Source: Brachynemurus nebulosus
Lineage: Eukaryota; Arthropoda; Insecta; Neuroptera; Myrmeleontidae
Assembly: GCA_035578155.1 (NCBI GenBank)
Contig: JAPWDM010000001.1
Location: forward strand, 93,370,024-93,434,023
Direction of reading: 5' to 3'
Length of the DNA: 64,000 bases
The notes beneath the pieces were generated by a model that saw nothing but the letters and a program-made list of their open reading frames with translations, searched no databases and was not told the DNA's origin. Below, in pieces: positions 48,136 to 59,423 of this stretch. Position 1 is the first letter of the stretch, and each line of letters opens with the position of its first letter. The position numbers and the translations under genes are program-made.

Positions 48136-48927
48136 CAGGGGTCGGCAACCATTTTTGGATGGCGGGCCATTTTTAAAAAAAAATAATTTTTAGCGGGCAG
48201 CACAGTCAAATATTTTGCAATGTAGTATGTGGCTTAAGTAGGTTTTCTTAACGAATTTTCGAATCGAAAATTCAGCTATTAGGGTCACTGTCTTGATGCT
48301 ACTTGAGCCCGGAACTATGATAGAAATAATTTATTTTGAAGTCTCTAGAAGCCAAAAATGACATTCACTAAAACTTATATAATTCTCGAACAAAAAATCC
48401 TGTTTTTACGAAATTTGGCAAAAATATTGGAAATCCAAAAAGTCAGACACGTCCGATGCCCGGAATGGATTTTTAGGCATTTTTGCCTAAAAAATTTTTG
48501 TGGAAAATGTTTTTTGCCAAAATTTCCTCAAGTTTTTGCCATATTTTCTTACACCGTTGGAAAGAGGAGAAAATAATCACATAAAAAGGATTTTTGAACA
48601 ATAATTCTATGTCAAGTAGTTTCCAAGAAAAATTAGTTTTTGTAAACGGAAATTCGCTATATTATGCAAGATACTGCGACAGGGGTATCTTTTTTTTTAA
48701 CACAAATTAATATTTAAATATTATTAAAAATCAACATCAGGAAAAGTTTTTAGTAATAGTTTTATTTACATGTTATAAAACATCGGAGAACAAAAAAAGT
48801 ACAAAGTATGTGTATAATGTATGTATGTATGCTCAACTCTGCATAGGCAGAGCAAATTGTTCCAAAAGTTATATTGCTTGATGGGCCGCATAAAAGCTTG
48901 TAACGGGCCGCAGGTTGCCGACCCCTG
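48136..48927. mobile_element. Non-autonomous hAT element, 8-bp TAATAGAG duplication
   Basis: CAGGGGTCGGCAACC (48136) and GGTTGCCGACCCCTG (-48927) are perfect terminal inverted repeats typical of hAT elements. TAATAGAG flanks both sides (48128-48135 and 48928-48935). Most of the interior is a family X copy. Confidence 0.92.
48265..48690 (+). repeat. Family X copy nested in the hAT element
   Basis: TCAGCTATTAGGGTCACTG, CTACTTGAGCCCGGAACTATG, CAGACACGTCCGATGCC, GGAAAGAGGAGAAAATAATC, GTAAACGGAAATTCGCTAT and ACTGCGACAGGGGTA appear in the family order. Confidence 0.7.
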
Positions 48928-49224
48928 TAATAGAGAGTCAAAAAAAATGTATTGAAGTTGGCTATCTCTCAGAAATAAAATTCTGGTGTACTTTATCTAT
49001 GATCTAAACCAAAATACTAACATAGCAAGTTAAATAAATGCTTTTAAAAAAAAAACAAAGCTGTAATAGATGACCAGCCAGTACCAGCCAGTTTGATAAT
49101 CAAGTTCGCCAAAAAGTAAGTGAAAACATACATAAAAAATATTTAACACAACTACGTCAACTTAATAACCTAACAAAACAAACTAAACCAAAAAGTCCCC
49201 CATAAACTAAAAACTTAGAGATAA

Positions 49225-51078
49225 ATTCAACTAACTTTAATCAGCGCGTAATAAATCTATCCAATATAGAACTCAGTAAACAGAAATAAATCTTTTAAAT
49301 AAAGGACCTAAATATGTACCTAACCTCAACCACAAAAACCGAAAGGAAACCTTAATAATAGATACTGAACTCGTGTTAAAAAACTCTAATGATAACTTAG
49401 CAAAAGAATCAATAAAAAATATACTAAAAAACGACATAGAAATTCATACAAATAATAAATTCATGATAAATTCGTTAAAAAAGAAAATTAATGACAATAA
49501 TCTAATATTAACCAAAGCTGATAAAAGTAATTCAACTGTAATTTTAAATAAGCACGATTATTCTAATAAAATAAGCGATTTTATTAAAAATGAAAAAATG
49601 GTACGCCTAAAAACCGATCCAATGAATAAATATAATGAAGAAATTAAAAAACTAATTAACGATAATAAAAGCATATTTTCTGAAAGAGATACATTATTTA
49701 GTGGAAATGAATCCAAAAGCTCCTAGAATGTACGGACTTGTAAAGACACACAAACCTGATAATCCAATAAGGCCTGTAGTTTCCCATGTCAGTTGTCCGT
49801 CACATAAATTAGCAAAACATTTAGACATTTTATTTAAAACAGAAACTCAGTTCAGCTCTGCACATAGTGTTAAAAATTCTTTCGAACTCATAGATAAACT
49901 CAAAAGTACCCCTTTCTCAAGTCGATACAAGTTGGCCTCCCTAGATGTACGCAGCATTCTTACTAATATTTCCACTAAAAAATGTCTTAATTAGTAAAAG
50001 AATAAATAACAAGATAAAAAATCCTTTAAAACAATCGGAATTAATACATTTAATACAGTCTTAAAACAAAATTACTTTGAATTCGGCAGTAAGTTTTTCC
50101 GACAGACAAGTGGGTCTTGCTATGGGGTCACCACTGAGCCCTATGTTGGTTGAGATTTATACGTCGAGTTTAGAGGAAATAATAATGAACAACACTTTAA
50201 CAAAACAACATGTAAAATTTTGGTACAGGTACGTGGATGATATAATTATAGGTTTCGATGGATCAATTCGTCGATTAGAAAAATTCAAAGATTCACTAAA
50301 TTTAATAGACCCAAAAATACAATTTGCTTTAGAATTAGAAAAGGATAATAGAATCAATTTCCTGGATTTAACCATAACAAAAATTAACAATAACCTTGAT
50401 TTCAATATTTATAGAAAACCATCATATTCCGGAATTACAATACCTAACGATTCAATAAGTTCATTCCAACATAAAGTGGCAGCCTATAATTCTATGATCC
50501 AACGCGCCTTTAATTTTCCATTATCAAAAGAAAATTTTAAAACAGAAATAAATAACATTAAAACAATAGCAAATAATAACGGATATAACTCAAAATTAAT
50601 TGATAAATTAGCAGCTAAAAAAGAACTTAAACAAATCTTAAAAGAAATTTATCCTTTCGTTAAATCAACCCCTAAATCAAATATAACTACTGCATTTAAA
50701 TCGAGCCTTAATTTAGGAAATTTAATATATAACAATAAAACAAAAATAGACAAACTTAAAAAATCGGGCATCTACAAACTACGAGTAAATTGTCAGGAAT
50801 GTGATAGTTTTTACATTGGTCAAACTGGCAGAAGTTTTGAAACCCACAGAGCCGAACACTTCAGATGCTACAGAAACAAGAAATCTGACTCCGCTTTTGT
50901 CAGACATTTAGTCGACACAGGACACATACCGGAGAGAAACGTCACAGTTTTACACGAAGCAAATAAAGGACCCAGGCTAAATATTTTAGAAGCAATAGAA
51001 ATTTACAAACACAATTCTGAATTACTTTTAAATGATTATACCGATATTTACAATTCCAATTTATTTTCTGTTTTATAA
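49225..51078 (+). pseudogene. Penelope-like retroelement: reverse transcriptase plus GIY-YIG endonuclease, decayed
   Basis: Three overlapping frames give one Penelope-like polyprotein with frameshifts near 49280, 49710, 49980-50080 and 50110. In order it shows LLNKGPKYVPNL, a linker, PRMYGLVKTHK...RPVVSH, YKLASLDVRSILTNI (first catalytic Asp), GLAMGSPLSPMLVEIY, YRYVDDIIIGF (catalytic DD) and NFLDLTI. It ends in a C-terminal GIY-YIG domain starting GIYKLRVNCQEC with FYIGQTGRSFETHRAEH. Such elements copy RNA into nicked DNA using these two activities. The ORF from 50077 to 51078 is long and clean; the upstream half holds the shifts. It cannot now make an intact protein. The upstream limit is uncertain. 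Confidence 0.92.
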
Positions 51079-51345
51079 TTTTTGTATACGACTGTATTTC
51101 CTACTTTATTTGTTTATACGTCACATGTCTCTAACTCACCTAAATTTGTTTTCCTTGTTTTTTGACTCCGCCCACTACTTTTATCCCTACTAATTTCCCA
51201 TAATCCATTGCTACAATTTGTATGTTAAGATTTAAAATAAATAGACAAATATCTGAATATAATCTTTAAACGTTTGAGAATGGTCATATTGACCGAAACA
51301 TGCCATAAGAGTTTTTATATCCAATAAAAGTGGTATTTTGTGAAG
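51079..51345 (+). other. 3' tail of the Penelope-like element
   Basis: It follows the stop directly and contains the hammerhead-like segment below. The sequence GGTATTTTGTGAAGTAAAGTG near its end recurs inverted at 30712-30735, suggesting another, severely truncated copy there. Confidence 0.5.
51273..51300 (+). ncRNA. Possible degenerate hammerhead ribozyme core
   Basis: TTTGAGAA is followed by the hairpin TGGTCATATTGACC and then GAAAC. It resembles the CTGANGA - stem II - GAAA core of the minimal hammerhead ribozymes known in Penelope-like elements. The first box is not canonical, and stems I and III were not established. Confidence 0.35.
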
Positions 51346-51454
51346 TAAAGTGTTTTTATTTACCAATATCAAATATGGAATACCATAAAGTAACGCTCAA
51401 ATCTATTAAATTTGTAATAGATATATTCATACATGGGTAATTAATTAAATTGTT

Positions 51455-51870
51455 TTTTATTACTAATGTGGGAAAAGTACTACATAGTTTGGCGCACTCA
51501 TTTTTGTACGAAAAATAGCTATTTGCCAACTCTACTGTTCTCACAGGGCATAAGCGTATTTCAATTGTCTTTTTGCGTGCAGAATAGTATGTTATACACC
51601 AAGGGATTAAAGGGTGACTTTTATTCTCGAGTGTGAAGTTTGTTAACTTCACACGTAAACATGGCACTCTACTCACTATTATGAGGGACTAAATCATGTC
51701 TTTTAGTCCCGGAATTGCAAAAAGTATACTTTCCGCATGCAAATTGACAATAAAACATGCAAAATTTAATCAAAACCCGCAAAGTCATCTCTTGATTTTT
51801 CATTTAATAAATATTTAATAAAAAATTATTTCTACAGAAACCATTAACAAAGTAATTAAGGAGTCTTTTA
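51455..51870. repeat. Third copy of the GTGGGAAAAGTACT / GGCGCAC element family
   Basis: ATTACTAATGTGGGAAAAGTAC, GTTTGGCGCACTCATTTTTG and AAATAGCTATTTGCC match the start of 46978-47295. It ends with TTTCATTTAATAAATATTTA and AAACCATTAACAAAGTAATT, also shared. The middle is unrelated. Confidence 0.6.
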
Positions 51871-51891
51871 TAAGTGATGTGCTAAAAAAAC

Positions 51892-51965
51892 ACCAGTGTT
51901 GGATGCAATCGATTACATGTAATCGATTACTTATAATCAGATTACATTTTATTACGATTACATTT
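51892..51965. repeat. hAT-like terminus with GTAATCGATTAC repeats
   Basis: CAGTGTTGGATGCAATCGAT then ATGTAATCGATTACTTATAATC. A similar TGTAATCAAATTACAGATTACAAAAAAGTAATCG block lies at 54440-54480 and could be the opposite end, but the two are separated by other elements. Confidence 0.4.
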
Positions 51966-52372
51966 AAAATCATTTTTACTATCAAATTACAAATTATTTT
52001 TACTAGTAACCAATAAGTAAGTACATAAATATGGATAAGTATTTCTGTTCTCCTAATACTCGTGAAGTATTGAAAAACTGTTTTGGATATCAAATTCGTA
52101 AAAAACCTTAAGTAGGAGGGTAGGTAGGGTAGTTGTGGTTAGCCCTGTGAATTAGAGTGCGGACATTGGTCCGAACAAACGGGTTCCTAAAGGAGTTTTC
52201 GTGTGCATATGTACATCCCCGTCACAAAATTTAAGATCACTTCAATTTTTAGTCGAATTTTCTCCGAAAAATTAGACTTATACAGTCTATACGATAAGAG
52301 CTGCGAGAGGCGAGACCAGGGGCGCTATCCGTTTTCGGACCCGTAGAACACGATTATGTAAAAAAAAAGATG

Positions 52373-52377
<5 letters not shown>

Positions 52378-52437
<60 letters not shown>
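52378..52437. repeat. (TA)n microsatellite in left arm
   Basis: It lies at the position matching the (TA)n at 58428-58491 in the right arm. Confidence 0.95.
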
Positions 52438-52441
<4 letters not shown>

Positions 52442-52469
52442 CCCGCAACCTTTTAATATGTGTAGGGCC

Positions 52470-53340
52470 CCCCTATGGAAGTTAAGAGATGAAATTTGGT
52501 AAGTGGGGCTTATTCCGATGCACAACAATACTATCAAAGTGGGGTCAAATTTTGGGCAAATTTTTTTTCGGACCCGACCTTTAAGGGGGTGGTGGGGGGG
52601 CGGAAAAGCAATAAAACTTTTCCAAATCGGTTTTAAATAATGTTTCGGTCAATTATCTACAACATATCCAAAATTCAGCTTCCTAGGATGATATGGTGGG
52701 AGTAGAGGGGGGAAAAACGATTTTCGCTGGATCTAACAGGCCCCCAGCCCCCCAGAATTAACGTAGAGGGTTGAAATTTGGTGTGTTGATAAAGTTCGTA
52801 CCTAGGTTGTGCTTTTTGGAGGTTTTAATATTTTACCCCCACCCCCCTCATTTTTAAGCTACAATTTCATGCATTTTCGACGTTTTCGAAGTTTGTACCA
52901 CTCGCACAGGTCACCCGAATAAACCTAGAGGGCTGAAATTTTGTATTCGGATTGAGTTAGTATCAAGGGGGTGCCTTTTGGGGGTCTCGACTTTTAACCC
53001 CTACCCCCACCATTTTTATACCCAAAAGAACATGATTTTTCTTGTTTTTTAACAGTTTCGTTCGGGTCAAAATCTCCCCAAATAAACCTAGAGGGCTGAA
53101 ATTTGGTGTACAGGTTAAGCTAATAGCCAGACACTGTTTTTTGGAGGTTTCAACTTTTAACTCTTACCCCCACGATTTTTACGCCAATATTTCCTTAATT
53201 TTTTTGCTTGTTTTCTAACACGTCTAGAGACTCCATAAGGAAACCTAGAGGGCTGAAATTTTGTACGTGTATTCAGTTAGTATCCAGCTAGTACCTTGTA
53301 GGGAGTCCACATCACTTTTCCCCCCACTTCTCCCATTTTT
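52470..53340. repeat. Diverged tandem repeats of about 165 bp in the left arm
   Basis: The phrase AACSTAGAGGGYTGAAATTTKGT recurs near 52760, 52926, 53089 and 53251. Each is followed about 60 bp later by TTTTTGGAGGTTTYAAYTTTTA-like words and a run of C (ACCCCCACC). The mirror copies are in the right arm (57540-58160). Confidence 0.75.
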
Positions 53341-54322
53341 ACATCGGAATTGAATGCTATTGTTAAATGTGTTTTAAAAGCATTATGTTTATTCTAAATA
53401 CAAGTAGGCGAATAGTAATTTTAAAAAATTTAAAAAAAAGTGAACTTACTTTTATGACAAATGAAATACGTACATATTAAGTAATTTAAAAATGTTATTA
53501 AAGTCACTGTTTATTTATAAATTAGGAATTTTGAATTTTTAGTATTTATAAAATAGAAATTTTGGATTTTTTTGGAAAGAAAAAATATCTTTATAAAGGC
53601 CTTCCAGTTTACTATTTAAGGTCCTTTTTTAATATTTAAAACTAAAACATAAAGGCAATTAGCGGATAAACATGGCCAGGAATGTCCTCGTACGAATTGT
53701 GTTGGTTTTTTTTCTGCTACCTGTTTTCGGCACAAAATTGAAATTTACTGAGATACAGCCCTTAAATACTTAAAACCTTGTTTTAAAGCCTTGATCAGCC
53801 GAACACTCATCACCAGTTTTGAAACCAACAAAATGACAATTCGGTTGTAGACTTTCAATCACATTTCGCTTGTAGACATTCAATACCGAAGATGAAGGGG
53901 AAAATTCGACTACCGTGATGGGGCCCCGCTGCTCACGGCGTTTTTTTTCTTAAAATGGTTTTATCTATGCAATGAAAACTTTAATTTAAACAACGTTGTG
54001 TATACGATTTGACTACACATTTGGCTTCCAATCTATGCACTTGCTTAAATTATTTAGGCATTTCTTTGACGATCACCTCACATCAAAGTATGAAAGTGCA
54101 TATTCTCTATTTTTTTTAAAAATTTAAATATAATTTTTTTTAATAGATAAAAATTGTTTTCTCTTAATTAACGTTTCTTCGCAAGATCTGAAAACTAGAA
54201 ACTTTCAGCTTTAAATTTCTTTGCTTGCGACTCCGATACGACCATTTTTCACGAAGATACAGCCATTCGAAAAGTCGCTAAAAATTTGGAATTTTTTTTT
54301 GATCCTTTAATTATTTCCGCTA

Positions 54323-54324
<2 letters not shown>

Positions 54325-54398
<74 letters not shown>
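54325..54398. repeat. (TA)n microsatellite
   Basis: About 37 units. Confidence 0.95.
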
Positions 54399-54404
<6 letters not shown>

Positions 54405-54520
54405 AATCATATACATATATATTATTGTAATCAAAAATCACCAATCTGTAATCAAATTACAGATTACAAAAAAGTAATCGTTTCAGTAAGACTAGCCGCG
54501 TACTAGTCTTACTAATTTTA

Positions 54521-54521
54521 C

Positions 54522-54590
<69 letters not shown>
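54521..54590. repeat. (TA)n microsatellite, left of GGGCCGG element
   Basis: About 34 units, directly abutting GGGCCGGACC at 54591. Confidence 0.95.
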
Positions 54591-54593
<3 letters not shown>

Positions 54594-54979
54594 CCGGACC
54601 TAGAGTTATAAGGAGGGGGAGCAGGCCTGTTGGCGCCCCTCGCAGCAAAAAAATTTTTACCTGGATGATGACAAAAAAAAAGTCATCTGGACCCTACCAT
54701 AAATCGGCACCATTGACCTTTTTTTTTTGGTCATCACTAATTCACAAATTGTTACTATTCACGTTTTTTTTTTTTGCTCATCACTTGCTCCAGAACCATT
54801 GACCTTCTCATAAATTATGACTGTCGACTTTTTTTTTGCTCCTCACTTGAAAATTTTTTTAAATTTTGCTCCGCCCAAAAAAATGTCACCATTTTCGCGG
54901 CCCTCAAATTACGTTTTTGGCGCCCCTAAAATCATCCAGGGGGGCACATACGTGCCCCCGCTGCCCCCCCCAGATCCGG

Positions 54980-54982
<3 letters not shown>
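54591..54982. mobile_element. GGGCCGGA MITE inserted in a (TA)n tract
   Basis: GGGCCGGACCTAG (left) pairs with CAGATCCGGCCC (right). GGGGGAGCAGGCC and GGCGCCCC pair with CCCCCGCTGCCCCCC and GGCGCCCCT. TA microsatellite lies on both sides, consistent with preference for TA targets. The ORF reading out of it is repeat-derived. Confidence 0.8.

Positions 54983-55047
<65 letters not shown>
54983..55047. repeat. (TA)n then (TG)n microsatellite, right of GGGCCGG element
   Basis: About 26 TA units followed by TGTGTGTGTGTG. Confidence 0.95.
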
Positions 55048-55049
55048 TA

Positions 55050-55850
55050 TATATTAGACAATTTTTGTTGAATACAATATTTTGATCCTTTATTTATGTC
55101 TGATACTTAAACCATTCATGTTTCCTACTTTGACGTCTAGATGTCACTCTATGTGTCATATTACTCATATTACACGTCTATTTGTATATCGGTTCCCAAC
55201 TCCTAGTGTCATTAATATTTCTTTGTTTGGATATAGATGTCGACATTTTGTAAAAAAACATTAATAAATAAAAATTATTGGGTTGTATTTTTTTAAAACA
55301 TATTCATTGGATTAAAAAAAACTTTCTTTCATGCTTGTTAAGAAAAAAATAGGTGTTTAATTTATTTGTCAATTTTTATAAGCCAGTTTAATTACACACC
55401 TAAAAATAGTGTTCCGGTATAGGGGCTTTTACGTTAGCAATTTTGTTTATTATTTTTGTTTTTGTAGATTTAATTTTTTTATTCTATCTTATTAAATTTG
55501 TATTATTGTTAAATTTTCTTTTATTTTTTAATTTATTTGATAACCCACTTACTACTGACAGAAGAGTATATATTATTACCCTCGTTTAGACATACGATTT
55601 TAATCGAATCGAACGAAAATCGTATAACAATTGGATGTGTAAACCGGTGATCGAATTGTGATCGTACTGTCTTCGATTTTGAAACGACTTTTATAAAAAT
55701 AGATAGATTGTAATCCTATTTTAGTTCGATTTTTTGAAAGTAAGCGCCAACCAAGAAAGATCATAGACCGGGAGATAATAACAGAAAACCTTCTCAGATT
55801 TTCGCACTTATGTTCCGGACGAAAATTTTGTTAGCCTAACGTCAGCTAAC
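55050..55850. other. AT-rich interior of the 6.3-kb element, no gene
   Basis: Contains CGATT/AATCG-rich words at 55590-55730, probably subterminal repeats of an unidentified element. Confidence 0.4.
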
Positions 55851-55852
55851 TA

Positions 55853-56000
55853 GTGATGTCGATTAATTAGTCGGTTAGTCGTTTTAATCGATTAGTTTTT
55901 CTTAAATTTAGTCATTTTTTAGTCGACTATATTACCCTCGACTAAATGACTAAAATGATTGATTTTTTTCCAAATGACTAAAAATGACTAATTTTATATT
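55853..56000. repeat. TAGTCGATTA-type repeat cluster (element end)
   Basis: TAGTGATGTCGATTAATTAG, GTCGGTTAGTCG, TTAGTCGACTA and ACTAAAATGATTG words alternate in both orientations, as in hAT subterminal regions. The matching end was not found. Confidence 0.4.
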
Positions 56001-56251
56001 TATGGGTATTTGGGGTATTTGGTACTGCTTATACCCTCTAGACTCTAGTAGAGGAATTAAAACAAAACAAAAACAGTGTTGGACAAAACCACAACGATCA
56101 AATTTAAAATATATTATACATATTATATGTATGTATGTACCACAGAATACACCGTATATACCGTATATACGTTATAATTATCTAACTGCAATTGGTATCC
56201 GTCGTATTAATATTCTGTGCTGTACTGCTGCGATCGTATCCGTATAATGCT

Positions 56252-56880
56252 AAAGCAGTTTCCACATTCTCGCCGAGGTTGGACGAAACGAGAATGTAGA
56301 TGTAGAGGGTCATTTCCATATATGTAGTATACATATATTGCTAGCAACGTATCTAGCCTATGAGAGGAATTGGTCGCCAACAAAGAGAGACAGACAATAT
56401 AAAAATAGTGTATCATTTTTGTTCTGCGCATGTCTAGCGGTTCACATGAAAAATAATAAATAAACTCATTCATATTTTTAATATTTTATTGTTTGAATTT
56501 TTAACTCACGAATGACAATTTTATTTACTTAAATAATAAATGAACACATTTATCGCTTATTAAAATTTACTTTGTAATTTATACTCGTACTTGATAATGA
56601 AAACCTAAGTGGCTAAAATGGAGGCATTTTTGAAATTGCCAGCGCATGCGAACAATGAAAATAGGTACACTACATAGAAAGAGAGAGTGATATCGTCTGC
56701 ACCCTAATGTTTGCGACCAAAAATGCAAATTGCTAGCAATATAGGTATACTACATATATGGTCATTTCGTTGTGTCTCGCGGTTGGTGTTTTAATGCTAT
56801 TCATATGCTTCGGCCAACCTCAGCGAGGAACTTCGACGAGGAACCTGGTCCTACTTCGGCGAGAATGTGGAGACTGCTTA
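56252..56880. mobile_element. AAGCAG MITE copy 2, split by a hAT MITE
   Basis: AAAGCAGTTTCCACATTCTC to GAGAATGTGGAGACTGCTTA matches the intact copy at 24907-25062 on both sides of the insertion at 56317-56760. Confidence 0.9.
56317..56760. mobile_element. hAT-type MITE with perfect 8-bp duplication GTCATTTC
   Basis: CATATATGTAGTATAC starts it and GTATACTACATATATG ends it. GTCATTTC lies at 56309-56316 and 56761-56768, and once only at 24957-24964 in the paralogous empty site. TTGCTAGCAA also occurs near both ends. Confidence 0.93.
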
Positions 56881-57539
56881 ATGTATTTCTTGAAAAACTA
56901 AACAAACAATTTAAAAGTAAAAAAAAACGCCATGAGCAGCGGAGCCCCATCACGGAAGTCGAATATTTCCTTTCATCTTCGGTATTGAATGTCTACAAGC
57001 GAAATGTAATTGAAAGTCCACAAGCGATTTGTCATTTTGGTGGTTTCAAAACTGATGATGAGGGTCCGGTTGATCAGGGCTTTAAAAAAAGGTTTTAAGT
57101 TTTTAAGGGCTGAATTTCAGTAAAATTCAATTTTGTGCCGATAACAGTTAGCAGGGAAAAAGCCAACACAATTCGTACGAGGGCATTCCTACCAATGTTT
57201 ATCCGCCAATTGCCTTTGTGCTTTATTTTTAAATATTAAAAAAGAAGGAACTTAAATAGTAAACTGGAAGGCTTTTATGAAGATATTTTTTCTTTCCAAA
57301 AAAATCCAAAATTTCTATTTTATAAATAATAAAAATCCAAAATTCCTAATTTATAAATAAACAGTGACTTTAATAACATTTTTAAATTACTTAATATGTA
57401 CGTATTTCATTTGTCATAAAAGTAAGTTCACTTTTTTTTAATTTTTTTAAAATTACTATTCGCCTACTTGTATTTAGAATAAAAATAATGCATTTAAAAC
57501 ACATTTAACAATAGCATTCAAATCCGATGTAAAAATGGG

Positions 57540-58160
57540 AGAAGCGGGGGGAAAAGTAATGTGGACTCCCTAAAAGTTACTAGTGGATACTAACTGAATA
57601 CACGTACAAAATTTCAGCCCTCTAGGTTTCTTTACAGAGTCTCTAGACGTGTTAGAAAACAAGCAAAAAAATTAAGGAAATACTGGCGTAAAAATCGTGG
57701 GGGTAAGGGTTAAAAGTTGAAACCTCCAAAAAGCAGTGCCTGGCTATTAACTTAACCTGTACACAAAATTTCAGCCCTCTAGGTTTATTTGGAGAGATTT
57801 TGACCCGAACGAAACTGTCAAAAAACAAGAAAAATCATGTTCTTGTGGTATAAAAATGGTGGGGGTAAGGGTTAAAAGTCGAGACCCCCAAAAGGCACCC
57901 CCTTGATACTAACTCAATCCCAATACAAAATTTCAGCCCTCTAGGTTTATTTGAGTGACCTGTGCGAGTGGTACAAACTTCGAAAACGTCGAAAAAGCAT
58001 GAAATTGTAGCTTAAAAATGAGGGGGGTGGGGGTAAAATATTAAAACCTCCAAAAAGCACAACCTAAGCACGAACTTTATCAAAACACCCAATTTCAACC
58101 CTCTACGTTAATTCTGGGGGGCTGGGGGCGTGTTAGATCCAGCGAAAATCGTTTTTATCC
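57540..58160. repeat. Mirror of the 165-bp tandem repeats, right arm
   Basis: Inverted copies of the left-arm units: AAATTTCAGCCCTCTAGGTT recurs near 57608, 57766 and 57930. Confidence 0.75.
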
Positions 58161-58424
58161 TCTACTCCCACGAAATCATCCTAGGAAGCTGAATTTTGGA
58201 TATGTTGTAGATAATTCACCGAAACATTATTTCCAATCAGTTTGGAAAAGTTTTATTGTGTTACCGCCCCCCACCACCCCCTTAAAGGTTGGGTCGGATC
58301 AAAAATTTTCCCAAAATTTGACCCCACTTTGATAGTATGAGGTGTCTCGAAAGTGAGCCCCATTTACCAAATTTCATCTCTTAACTTCCATAGGGGAGCC
58401 CTACACAAATTAAAAGGTGGCGGG

Positions 58425-58427
<3 letters not shown>

Positions 58428-58491
<64 letters not shown>
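58428..58491. repeat. (TA)n microsatellite in right arm
   Basis: Counterpart of 52378-52437, about 32 units. Confidence 0.95.
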
Positions 58492-58496
<5 letters not shown>

Positions 58497-58614
58497 CATT
58501 TTTTTTTCTACATATTCGTGTTCTACGGGTCCGAAAACGGATAGCGCCCCAACTCTCGCCTCTCGCCGTTCTTGTCGTATAGACTGTATTATTATACGCA
58601 TTTTGAGTAATATA

Positions 58615-59282
58615 TATGTCGTGGTCATATAATAAAATACGTTATTTCACGAAATACCGAGGCAGTTCATGTTATGCCGGCATCTTCTGTAACTTGAAAA
58701 TTTTACACATTGAGCCTAGTTAGTTCAAGAAACAGCTACTTTATTTCGACATTTTGTGTTAAATTAAGAAATACGTAACTGTTGATGTTTTATTGTATGT
58801 ATAATATTCTTAATATTATAATCGATAGATTGTGTTTACGTAATATCATTTCTACCAGATTCTTAAGGGGAATACAGTGAATACAGTTTGTACGGTTTAT
58901 ACAACAAAACAAAGCATTCTTTTGAGTTAATTTTCAACAATGTTTCCAACGGTCCACAACCGTTTTTCTTAACTCATGTCCGTTACAATTATAATTTAAA
59001 TAATTATTGTTGTTTAGTTCCAAATTTGTAGATAAAAAAATTATTATTTTGATTATAAAAAGACTTTAATTAAAGCTTAAATGCGCATGTCTCTAACCAA
59101 CAGTCATAGGATTTGCATTTGATTTAACATGAAATGTCAAAATAAAATAGTTGTTTCTTGAACTGACTAGGCAGAATATTGTGTAAAATCTTCAAGTTAC
59201 ATAAAATGCCGGCATAATATGAATTGCCTCGGTATTTCGTGAAATAACGTATTTTACTATATGACTACGACATATACAAATA
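58615..59282. mobile_element. 660-bp element with about 140-bp inverted arms
   Basis: TGTCGTGGTCATATAATAAA, ATACGTTATTTCACGAAATA, CCGAGGCA and ATGCCGGCATC at the left are inverted at 59145-59282 (ATGCCGGCATAATATGAATT, GCCTCGGTATTTCGTGAAAT, ACTACGACATATA). No ORF. Confidence 0.8.
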
Positions 59283-59423
59283 GTACAAATATATGTATAA
59301 AGGTATGTACAAAAATACGAACTAAATCATTGTTGTTTTGTTTTCTTTGTTGATATTATATTATTATTTTATATTGGTTATTTTTAGAAAAACGGAAATG
59401 GCAAAAATATGGCAGTACTTTAA

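Larger units (their letters stand above)
52283..58586. mobile_element. 6.3-kb element with about 1.65-kb inverted arms, TA-flanked
   Basis: The outer ends CAGTCTATACGATAAGAGC and (inverse) CAGTCTATACGACAAGAAC are flanked by TA on both sides (52281-52282 and 58587-58588). The left arm 52283-53945 is inverted at 56922-58586, with shared words throughout: GCGCTATCCGTTTTCGGACC, CCTATGGAAGTTAAGAGATG, AAACCTAGAGGGCTGAAATT, GAGCAGCGGAGCCCCATCAC (right arm). The 3-kb interior (53946-56921) holds microsatellites and smaller elements and has no transposase gene. Superfamily unknown; a TA duplication suggests Tc1/mariner-like integration. Confidence 0.8.
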
